Shown here: in pieces, positions 23,701 to 35,700 of the stretch
Layout: every line of letters begins with the position of its first letter
Numbering within the stretch: position 1 is the stretch's first letter
Origin: Lineus longissimus
Lineage: Eukaryota; Nemertea; Pilidiophora; Heteronemertea; Lineidae
Length of the DNA: 64,000 nucleotides
Assembly (NCBI RefSeq): GCF_910592395.1
Contig: NC_088314.1
Location: forward strand, 8,930,001 to 8,994,000
Reading direction: 5' to 3'
Translations under genes and position numbers: made by a program
Notes under the pieces: generated by a model
The model's input: the letters and a program-made list of their open reading frames with translations, nothing else
Databases searched by the model: none
Told to the model about the DNA's origin: nothing

Positions 23701-26700
23701 GTCTCACATTTGGTACACATATACGGTACATATAGTCAAGTGACCTCAGGGGCCAAAGTTTGGTTTGATCTGATTCACTGCTTGGCCAGCAGGGGGCCAA
23801 ATCTGAAAACCTTAAAAAGACGATCATTGCTTTACTACTTGCAACCAATCTGATAACATGGGTACATATAACCACCATATACAGTATTATATGTCACATG
23901 ATTTTTTAATTTGACCTACTTATTAAGGCCACAGACATCAGATGGCATACACTATAGCATGTTCCTTAACCAGCATGAAGTCTTAACCACCAAATATCTG
24001 TACGGTGAGTACAGTGGCCCCTGGTCTTTTCATTTTATCGTGATATCGATACCACTATCGAGTTGCATGTGCTGTGTTGGATTAGATAGGGGGCAAAGTC
24101 ACAATCAGAGAGTTTTCAGTACTGGTATGCTTTGTCCAGACAACAATTAAAATTTTGGTGTGATAGAATTGAAATCAACACTAAAATCAAAAGCGTCGAG
24201 AGGAGCTCAAATTCCACCCCAAATTTTCTCCAAATTGCCTCAGGTTTGGGTCTATACTTTAGCTCCGTCTTCTCGGTCATGAGATTAGTGCAGATGTCCG
24301 CCACTAGGTGCTAATCAAACGAGAAAAAAACCCAACAACATCGGAATTCCCAAACTGATTGGTGTGAATCACCCAGTTATTCCCATTGACCGCTTGTTCA
24401 ACCCAATGTTTTATCTTAGCCCCGATTGCCCCCATATTCCTGACCTGTTCTGGTAATCATACACAAAGTTAAGTCATACAATATGAACACCTAAAAAGTT
24501 GGGTCATTGTTCGTGATTATCAATCATCGCAATGATCTCTGGCAACAAGTTCGCACAATAGACGACAATATTACGTAGCGGCATTATGTCTTAATCGAAG
24601 AGAAGCTTAACAAAAGACGTAATCAGAAAAAATTCCAAGCACAATTGCCCAATCGATTGTTTCCGATGTTGATTTTGCATCACTTAGTTTGGTTAGTGGA
24701 AAGTTCAGAATATCATGCAAAGCTGAAAAGGAGAGTCATAATGTTACTTTACAATAAAACAAAATCCTTATTGATAATGTTTACAAGACAAGAAATAGTT
24801 TTTTTTCTTTATTTGTTAAAAACATGTTTAAGGCAATTAAGCTTTAAAACTTAGACCCTGTAGTACAGTAGAACCTTTCTATCAAGGACAACCTTGGTAC
24901 GGACAAATGCTGTCCTGAATATGAGGGTGCCCTAATTACAGAAACAGGAGGTCGTCCAATGCTATTTAACTGTGAAATTTAAATCGACAATTGGTTGGCG
25001 ACACCCAAGTTTTCTAAAGTCGGGACGTAATATTCCAGCTTGGCCTTTCAGGTTCCACTTTGTTGTCATTCATTAACCGGTCTTAGATCGGTGAGACTAA
25101 AGTATCTTGGTCCAGTATATCAATTTGCAATTAGGGGATTGATGTTTGATGTATCAATTGATGATTGCCTGATAAACAGGTGGCATAAACTTTGACATTT
25201 ATTACACAATCTCAAAAATTCCACCAGCATGGTCCAAGCGGTCAAGAGAGATTAGCGTGAATTCCCAGTGGGTCAGAATTACGCCATATTGGATGAAGTT
25301 CACGACCTTTCTCAAAGATTAGGGAGGGGTAATAGTGCTGTAGGGTGTAATAACGTCACATAATGTTTGGCGCAGTGTCAAAATCTAAATTTAACCAGGG
25401 GTCTTGACCCAGTGGATTTCGGCCCTTCCTCGAGTGACCGCGCAGTCACTACAAAGGTGCTAACACTTTTTGATTTCAAAGAAACGTGAATTACGTAATA
25501 ATTTTCGAAACTTTTCAACCACCTGCCTACGCAAGTCCTGCGCTGAATAGACAAGACTGGATATGTCTGCGCTGGGGTGCAGACAAAATTACATCAAAAC
25601 ATCGGCCTTTCAATAGCGTGGACAGGTCAGGTAATTTCCGCAAGAAAAAAACCCTCAATTTGTTTTTCAATTACAAATGTCTACTACTGGGCACCTGTTC
25701 TTTGTCCTGTAGCGATTGTAACCATTGAGGCATTCTTTGTAACTTTTTGTGTAATTTTCTCGCCGCAATTATCGCAAATTCCCAAAACCTCTTTGAAAAT
25801 CATTAAAGATTCCCAGACAGAATCAATCAGTGTCACTTTCTTAATTGGTCTGGAACAACAAGATCTGATTGGTCAATTCAGACGTAAACATGTCACATGA
25901 CATCATCAGTGAAGATACTGATTACTAACAATTTGCTCTCGGAAACATATATTAATTCATCCCCTGCAGCTAAATTATGTCAAAAAGTGACAACAAGATT
26001 GATAAATTCTTCTTTTTTCCCTCATTTTGTTCCGAAGAAAAAAGGCAGAAAAAATATCAGAGTGAATGGACATTAAGTTATGCAATAAGTTTTCGTCAAT
26101 CACACTGGTTTAGATTATACCAAGAGTAAAAAAAATTGCAAAGAATGGGTTAATGATGTGAAAATATGACACAAGAGAAATGTATCATCTGAGGGACAAG
26201 TCCTACTAATGCATAATCGCTTCAGCCAATCAAATATTGAAGTGGAAGAGAATCTGTCAAATTCTTCTGATTTAGTTGCTGAGCTGTGACAAGTAAAACA
26301 ATGCAGATGCAGTTTTTTTTACGCTAAAGACACACCATTGTGTGTGACATCATACGCTTATGTAATCAACAACAGCCAATCGGAAAGCAATGCGACAACC
26401 AATCAGAAAGTAATATGACTTACTTTAAATTCCGACCAGAAGAGTCTATCTTTAGGAGGCGGTCATAACTGATTCCGAACACCAACATTTTTGGGATAAG
26501 CTTTCAAATTAGAGGTAAGGCATTTTTTTAAATTTAAGGTTAAAACAGTTTTTTTTAGAAGAATGTAGTACTTTTTTTCCCACCCTTAAACATGATAAAC
26601 AAACCACTGATAATATGATGAAAAGTGTGAAATACCTCAATATGTTACATACAATATGTACATGATTCAGTAATCTTACATTAAGTAATCCTTCATTAGC

Positions 26701-29700
26701 CAATATTGCCAAGGAGGACAACATTACATGCACAAAATATATACTGGCCTATGCAATGTGAACGAATCATTGTTGGTTGTGCACTTTGCTATGATTTGAG
26801 TTCACACTGTTGAAATCTCCAAGCTTGCACTACATGCACCGGCTGGCCTAGGCCGAAAAATGGCTTCCCCAGCAAAAGGGTTAAAGTGACTCTGCTGAAG
26901 CAGTAGAACCCCTCTGATAAGGACCTACTCAGGACTGACATGTGCTAGCTGTCCTTTATAGAGAGGTGTCCTGATTAGAGAGGTCAAATTGGAAACAACC
27001 AATTTGGGACCAAATCTTTTGTCCTTCAAAAAGAGATTGTCTTTAATCGAGAGGTGTCCACCAAGGGGGTTTCCACTGTAATCCCATTGGGGATGAACCT
27101 CGATCCATTCCAAGTGGACAAGTCCTGAACCCCCCTCAACTGGCACAGACGTCAAGCAAACGCAAATTCCATTCTTTCCTAAGTCTCGAGGACTGAAAAC
27201 AACAGTTAAACTGAGCTTTTGGCCAACTGAACTGAAAGCCCGAAAAGGGTTAACAAGAAAAACCGCCACAAACCAATCGAGCAGAAAAATAGCCTGCATT
27301 CCCCTGATCAATTTTTTCTGACCACTGAACTTTTCACCTCTTGGAGCATAGCCGGCCAGGATTAGCTAATATCTGGCGGCATTGCTTCATACCCTCATGT
27401 TGTTATGCAACAGAAAATAACACCCCAGTGCAGACCAAAATGTTAACTGGCTGGCCGCCAAGAATGGCGGTTTCGATGGCGTCAGGGCGATTTTTTTTGC
27501 AGCTCTTTCTGGAGTAGGCCTTTGAGTATAGTTTTTTCTTATCTGAAAAAGTTTTCTTTCTTATTCTCCTTTTAAGGGGGAACCTTTAAAGGGCCGAATG
27601 TAAAATCAGCAGTAACCTTTGTTGACTTCTCTTATTTGCATCACACACATCACGCTTCAATAAACTGGCCTTAATTCCTCCGAAACGCATTGCTGCATAC
27701 CAAGTTATAAATTCATCAATTCTGATCTGGAATCGATCACCCCTGATTGAGTTATGACATTTCTTCAGGGTGAGTTCTTCCCAACAGCTTATATCTTTAA
27801 CCATTGATAGGGGGAGGCCATTAGTTTGCCACCCTTGAAAACCAGAGTCAGGCTCATGCTCCTCCCCTCCCACACGTTACTATAATAATTTAATAATAAT
27901 ATAATATAATAATAATAATAATAATAATTTATTATTTTTATAGCGCCACTTAAAAATTAATTGCCAGTAGCGCTTTACAAAAGTACATTCATACAGTAAT
28001 AATAGGAAAGACATTTAAAACATGATTAAAACAATTACAGGACAGTTTAAAACATAGTTAAAACAATCAGTGATAAAAGGCTTCCTTAAACAAATATGTC
28101 TTGATGCATTGTTTAAAACTTTTAAAACGTACAATCTGCCTAAGATGTGTGGGCAATGCATTCCAAAGCCGCGGAGCACAGACCCCAAAAGCTCTATCAC
28201 CAGCAGTGACTTTTTTGGAACGATTCCACTCCAGGGCAGGAGCCGAGTGAGCTCTGGTTCCCTGCCTAAGACGCTGGAGTGGAAGCTGAAGATAGTTGGG
28301 GCCGGTGCCCTGCACGGCTTTGAAAGCGAAGGTTAAAATTTTGAACTTAATACGTTGTTGAACGGGGAGCCAATGAAGGTCATATAAAACCGGTGTGATG
28401 TGATCATATTTTCTAGTACCCGTCAAGAGTCTGGCTGCTTGGTTTTGAAGTTTCTGGAGGCGGTTAATTTCACAGAGAGGGAGACCATAGTACAATGAGT
28501 TACCAAAATCGAGTCTAGATGTAATAAAAGCATGTACAAGATTACCTAAAAGGTCTTCAGGTAGATATTTCTTGACTGACGCAATCTTGCGCAGGTAAAA
28601 GAACCCGGACGAAACAACCTGTGATATTTGTTTGTGAAACAACCTGTGATATTTGTTTGTGAAACAACCTGTGATATTTGTGAAACAACCTGTGATATTT
28701 GTTTGTTACTAAGCTTGGCTGTTGTGCGGGGTGTTGGCCTGAGGTTTGGGATGACAGTTTGCAAGCCTACTGGCAGTGGTTGAGATGTAAGGCCAACCCC
28801 AGAGGCCTACAGGCAGCATTTTTTGTTGTTTTGAGTAGAATAATCCCAGTCAGTCCTGATAGAGAGGTCAACTCTCTTCGACAGTGTAGCTTTCCACTGG
28901 GGTCTCTGGTTTCCTCCTACTTTACATCACAAATCGCCCAATGTTGCTTTTAGAGCTACATGTTAGAATGTCCTACTTGACACTCAGCTCTTACCTCAAT
29001 ATTTTTTATTTCTAGGCAAATAATCAACATAAATCTGCAAGAAAGACACATTTTACAGTATAGGGAGGGAGGCCCCTCTAGCTAGGGGTCAATATGTTTC
29101 TCTCAACCTATTGGCTGACTTCTGTTGTTTTTTTTACTTCATTTGATAGTGCACTGCATGAGCTTAGCAATCACTGATTTATCATTCATAACACTAGCAG
29201 GTCAAATGAACTTTTTTTGGCCCAAATATCGACCTAGCAATATTTCGTCACATCTTTTCTTGACACAATTGGAGTTGGATTAACGCAATCATTTTTTGAC
29301 ACAACACTTGATTGTGTCACCACCAAATATTGACCAATGCACTTATCAGGGATTATCAAACCACAAAATTCACCTACTAATTGTTCATATCAGCAAATAT
29401 AATCCCAGAAATAAACCTACCATTGAGATATATACAGACATTTCACTGGTTTTTCTGAACTATCACACCAGTGCCATTTGATATGAGGAACCATTGGTCA
29501 TGGCCGACAATTGTACCATGTAACAATACTAGGCATTATGAAATCTGACGATTTGTGACTGCTTTTCACGTACCCATTTTTTCATTTGGTCAAAAAGGCC
29601 TTCATTATCAAGTACTGAGTTATCAAGTTGTATTGAATACTCTTTTCAGAAGTGATTAAAATCACAAATTGCTCGTTTGGGGGGCGCTTGAAGGGGAACG

Positions 29701-32700
29701 CTGTTCGTAATCACTGGTGCATGGTCCAGGAAAATAGAACTGCAGTACACACAATTCTGTAGTACATTTATTACCCAGGCCCATATATGAATTTGCTGAA
29801 AATTGGTATTTATGATATTATTTGTATAACTGTCTACATATAAACAGCAATGCTCAAATTTGTATTCAGTATGCAATCACGCAATTGGAAACTTTCAAAT
29901 TCAATTATGAATTTTGACTTTTTTAAAAGGCCTTTTAGAGTTCATTTCAATGCTCTTTCCTTGCATCAACCACAAAAAGGGCAAATCACGAAAGATGATA
30001 CATTACAATTGCCCATTACTGTTTATTGAGCTAATAATGTGCAAGTTGGTGCTAAGCTCTCAACTTGATATCTTTTTCTTCTGAAGAGGAAAAAGTAACA
30101 AAATGTAATAATTTTCTCCTCTAATACTACTGACTGTTGTAGTTACTTCATAATCACATCATTGCTACAGCAAACATTATACAACGTCATTAGCTATTAT
30201 GTAAGATCAACAGCTGTTATTTTTAGCAGGAGGTGACCAGTAGGTCACAAATTTTTAAAGTGATATCATACCTATCTTTTTTAAAGATTTTAAATCAGCT
30301 TGAAGACGGACCTATCATTGCAAATAAATGTATCTTCTTTCTTTCCAGTACATTTTTTTTAAATGCTGTAGAAAAGTTTATATTTCGCAAATCTGAATAA
30401 ACTCCAAATAAAACATACATATTGTCATTCAATGTCATTCAACATGTTTAATTTGGGTAGATAATGGGTTGGTGACAACAGGTTGACCAATGGTCATATT
30501 TTGCCAGCTTCGTTCTAGTAACTAACCAGTCTTAGATCAGTTAAATTAGAGTAGGGTATTGCCAAATGAAATTTGACTTGATGGCTGCTCTCTCCTTCCA
30601 TCCAGGGCAGTTGTTACAGGCAACATTTCTGGGCCTATCAACACCAGCAAATTTCAAATCAGCACCCTGACTAAAATGCCTGGCATGAAATACCAGAAGA
30701 GGCTGGCCTACTTGCTTTGAAGGGCAAAAACAATCTTTTCTCTGATGGGTCCATTCTGAGGTACATAGTAACAAAAACCTTTTCTGCAAGAATCCTTTTT
30801 CCATAAGACTTGAACCGGTTAATTGGATTGAGATAACATTTTGAGAACCTCTGCATGCTTTTTATTAGAGGTTTAATCCACCTTGGAGAAATTTAGGGAT
30901 TTGGATCGAAACAGGACAGCATGGGACTGACTAATCCCATGTTGCACAAACTTACACCTTTTCTAAATGTTCAGGGCAGTAATGTCATATAAAGTTCACA
31001 TTCACCTTGCAAAAATCAGGAGTTTTCTACCGAATACAACTTCATGTAACTCGACATGAACTTTTAACCTACACACTCTCAGAGTGTGAGAGATTTAAAG
31101 CAAAAAGAGTGCTTTAGTTTTCTTTTATCGATACACCCAGGCAACTTGTGCAATCCATTCCAACTAGACAGAATAAAAAGTGCACTTCATTTATATGTCA
31201 AAAATACACTTTATTCCGGGTCTATATGCGTGAAACCTAACTTGAACTTTTTCATCCTCAGTTTGAAAGAATTCCAATGTTATCCCAATGCTATTGCTGT
31301 ACACAATGTACAGAGGAATTAGGCTCTTCTTGACAAGGAACCTATTATGAATATAAACCCTCGTCTGATTAGTTCTTACATAAACCTGCACAATCCCATG
31401 GCATACAACACTGGCCAGTCTAGCCGACTGTTAGCACAAGTGGCGTAATAACCTTACCTGCCATTGAATAACGTTATGCAACAACGCACCATAGATTCTT
31501 CTGACCAACCACAGCCCATGTTATAAGGTGGTATAACCCCTCGTCCACCAGCACTCCCGACGGTTTGGTTTGAGCATACATATGGAATAATCAGGCAGTT
31601 TAAAAAAAAAGTTTTGTTGTATTTCGGATCTATCTTCAAAAACATTTTTCTAAATAAAATTCATTGGAAAAGGTAGCAAAATGGTAGGTTTATACTAGAC
31701 ATGATGGAATGTGGTATTTGATAACAGGAATAGGCTTATATTCTAAAAGCTATTTTGTGTTATCACTCTTTGGCTACTACACATGTTTTAGGGTATGCAG
31801 GGACCTATTGTTTGATGACCGATTGTTCAGCGCCCGCGTTGCTGTGGAGTCTTTGAGGGAAGTTTTAAAATTTGCAATCTTGCTCTTGCTGGATTCCTCA
31901 TGTTTAGGCACTACTCAAAACAAGTCGACATAAATCTGTCTGGGGGTTTTGGAAGCAACACTTTGCACTTGAGATCAGGAGATCAGAGATGCGACATTTA
32001 AGCAGACTAGAGGTGTTATACAGCTGAGGACCTTTTCGGAGAAGTTTTTTTGACAAGTCATCAGGTAATGCTTTCACCTGGAGCCAAGGGTCTTACGACA
32101 TTGTCTGGAAATAGGCAGTTTAATACTAATAGTCTCATATCTAAATTGGTCATCTTCCTCTTTTCTTTTCAGACTGCCTTTCCAAGTTAAAGTGTAACAC
32201 CCCTCATCCGTGATGTTAAGTGTACTCTCCCAATACAGTCTAATGGAACAGCAAACGACAGAGAGACCATTCAAGGCCTACCCGCGTACACCAGTCACCA
32301 TACCCTCACAAACCTATTCCGGGACAATCCCGAGTTCATTCTACAACGCCTACCCGTCGACGACACATAACAGCATGTCACGTCACGACTCGTTCATGCC
32401 AATGTCCGTGAACACGCAGATGAGCGCGACCCACACGACCAGTCTCGCTGGACAGGGCCCGACCCATCCCAGTCAGCAGAACCAACAGAGTTTACGCGAC
32501 ATGCAATCACGGATGTCTTGTTTCCAGAACAATATGCAACTGAACCCGACTTATATGGACATATCGGGGAATTTCAAAAAGGAGAGCGAGGATTCTGCAG
32601 CGCTTGGGGGACCTGTTGGGCAGGAGATACCAATACCGTCAGGGTCTGTTTCGACCAGTGCCGACAGCACAAGTAAGGCACAGAACGCCGAATTGGACGT

Positions 32701-35700
32701 CCTGAAGGACACACAGGCCGGGAATTGTAGCGACGGTAGTAGCAGTGCCGAGGGTGATATGAGTGGAATCATGGTTCCTCCGAAGAAACGCCCACACTCG
32801 AGTGTCGTCGACGATCATATGGCCATGCGACATATGGAACCATCGAATTTAACCGAAGAGATGAAGGATGGTGGATATTGGGAGAAACGGAAGAAGAATA
32901 ACGAATCGGCAAAGCGATCCCGCGACGCACGACGCATGAAGGAGGAACAAATCGCTCTGCGGGTCGTCTATCTGGAACAGGAGAATCTACAACTCCGAAC
33001 CGAGGTATCGCTTCTCCGGAGCGAGATTGAGAAATTGCGATGCATGCTTTACAACGGATAAACAACGCGGCCAGCGAAACGCTAAAACTATGACTAGCTG
33101 TGCTATTAGATACTGAGCTTGGTCGTTAAATAATATAAATATCGTTGTATTACACGAACTGCTGCTGCTTTCAAATCCATTCAATGGACATTACTGCTGC
33201 CACTTTTTGCCTCGCACACCCTAACTTTCGCATTTATAATTTCACCCTCACAAATTCACCAATCGCAATATTTCAGAACCGAATTGAAAACTACTGCTTC
33301 AATAAGACGATGGTTTGGTTTGGTTTCTGAAGGAATACCATTGGAACACGTTGGAGAAATGAGTGAGTCTAAACCAAAGTACTGTAAAACCAGCTAGGAG
33401 CTGTCTTTAATCCCCGCATTACTTCTCAATAACAAGGGCAATCACCTTGTAAAGCCTTGATGGCTCCTATCCAAGTTTACAGTAATTCTCTTGGATGAAG
33501 GTGGACACAAAATGAGATTGTAAATCTTCATCCAAAAATCGTCTTGCGCTCCGACAATCACCTTCATATCACGCAAATTTATTTTCATATATCATCACGG
33601 TGGGCATAGCAAAAAGTGGTCAACCTATGGCATTATCATGAAATAGTACATTTTAATTAGAAATTCTTTTTAAGCAAATTCATATTGCACCATACACTTG
33701 CACTACCAGTATTTTAGCAATTTTCTTGTTATTTTTAGAGTTTTCATTGCAGTCCGGTGAACTACTTGAAGTTTACTCCGTCAGTATTGTGGAATCAGAT
33801 GTTCTGATTTCTTATAAGATATTTTTTTAGCTTTAAAACAGACAAGTTCTGTCCAGTTCTGTATAGTTTTTGACGTTAATTGGTATTTGAGCTTTAAGCT
33901 AAACTCTAAAGGCCTACTACGTCCGTTCAAAAATTTGAAAACTGAAATTGAAAACTGAAAATTATGTAAATACACACTAAATATAGATTTAACAATGCCA
34001 TTATGCACACTGATATACAAATACTATAAATGCCAAGTTTCTGTGCATTTGCAATGTTTGTTATATACCTGTGCCACAAGGAAATACAATGAGCATAGAT
34101 GGCGGAGTAGGCCTTTAAAACAGTTGTGTGCACACAGTTCAGCTTTAAACATTCAACACTACGTTGAAGCATGTTAATTTCTGCTAGTTTTTTATAGTCA
34201 GTTCAGCTTTAAACTTTCAACTCTGATTGATGTTTATATTATTTGTAGCTTGAGCTTTAATTAAAAAATCACTGATTTTTGAAAACAATGTGCACAACTG
34301 GTGCACAATGATCTCAATTTGTTTGTAGATTTTGGTCATCTTGATGAAACATATACCGGTGAATCGAGAATTTCAAACTGGGCAGTGAATTTCACAAACT
34401 TTTTGAAAAGAAATTGCCCAAACTTGAAAAAATGACACACACTTTTTTCTTTCTGGCCAAAACCTGGCATCCTCAAAACCAACTTCTTTCCATTTCTGCT
34501 GAGGAAAACCACATGCACCTTTTCAGTATAGAGGGGGATGGATTCTTTTGGACGTGAGGTAGACCAATATCAAATCAAAAACCTTGATTTTCAGGTTGAC
34601 ACCAGCAGTGTATGACTGCTGTTGACACCTGTAGTAAAGAAAACAACAAAAAATTTAGCTCTTCACAGTAGTTTATCCATCTGAAAAGGGTAGTTGATGA
34701 AAACATTTGTTTTTGGTGTTTTCAGATGGCGCCAGATTTTGGTTAGAAATATAAAATTTTGGTTGTTACCATCATAATAATTGTTTGTAAATAGTGAAAT
34801 AAACTGATGAGCTTTAAATATTCATTAATCATTTAAGTACAGTATTCTAGATAAATGTAATCCCTACATGGAATTGACTGTTTTATTCACACTGATTTGC
34901 TTGGCACAGAATTTGGTTCCCTGTATGTGATACCACAGTGACTTATAGTAGCAACGATATCTTGGTGGAACTCCTGCATCCCAAGTCTGTAAACTCGCAT
35001 CTGAGGTAAACTCGCATCTGAGGTATACTCGCATCTGAGGTAAACTCGCATCTGAGGTAAACTCGCATCTGAGGTATACTCGCATCTGAGGTATACTCGC
35101 ATCTAATTCTGAGTTAAACTGGGCTAGGAATTCTCCTTCCGGTTTCGATATTATCGACATACCAGTCGTATGCGCCCATGAACCGAGATTATAGAACATC
35201 CAGGAATGATATCTCGGGACTTTTCATGTCCGGACAATCAACCTCACAAACATAAAGGAATTAACGGTATTCAGAAAATGTTTTCTATCACTGCCACACC
35301 TGGATGGAAAAAAAACGCGTTTCACTGAGCCACGAGTGGTTGAGTGACTATAAACTCCCATGAGGTTGAGTGCTGCCATCTAGGAACTTGTTGCGGAACT
35401 GACCTTATTAGTTCTCAAGCCAACTGAAAAGGTGAACACATTGTAAAGGCAATCTTCTCAATTAATTTTGTTCCCAACTAGGAATTATCCGCTTTTAAGA
35501 CTAAAGGCATTGTTTGTTTTTTTTCAAATTGACTTTTTCAGATAATCAGCTTCAGAATTGTGTGATATACATGCAATCCAGTCCCTTGGTTGAAACAGAA
35601 ACTGTGCGAGTGTCCTGTCACGTTAGTTATAATTTTCGATGTATTTTCTTTCTTTTTAACCTGTATACATGTGTTGGCTTGAGCTTTAAATCAAAAAGTG

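Larger units (their letters stand above)
19423..26220. other. MON2 intron, 3' third (minus-strand sense); no gene seen
   Basis: No coding exon is supported. Contents noticed: an 18-bp-arm hairpin at 21660-21707, loosely repeated stretches at 22255-22335 and 22850-23130 (shared 'caagtcacaacc' and 'aaggcctgtct'), and the truncated TIR element at 24866. Confidence 0.5.

Noticed and set aside
35559-35568. Single K-box-like TGTGATA in the bZIP 3' UTR
   Set aside because: One 7-mer in several kilobases is expected by chance; unlike AGCTTTAA it is not enriched.
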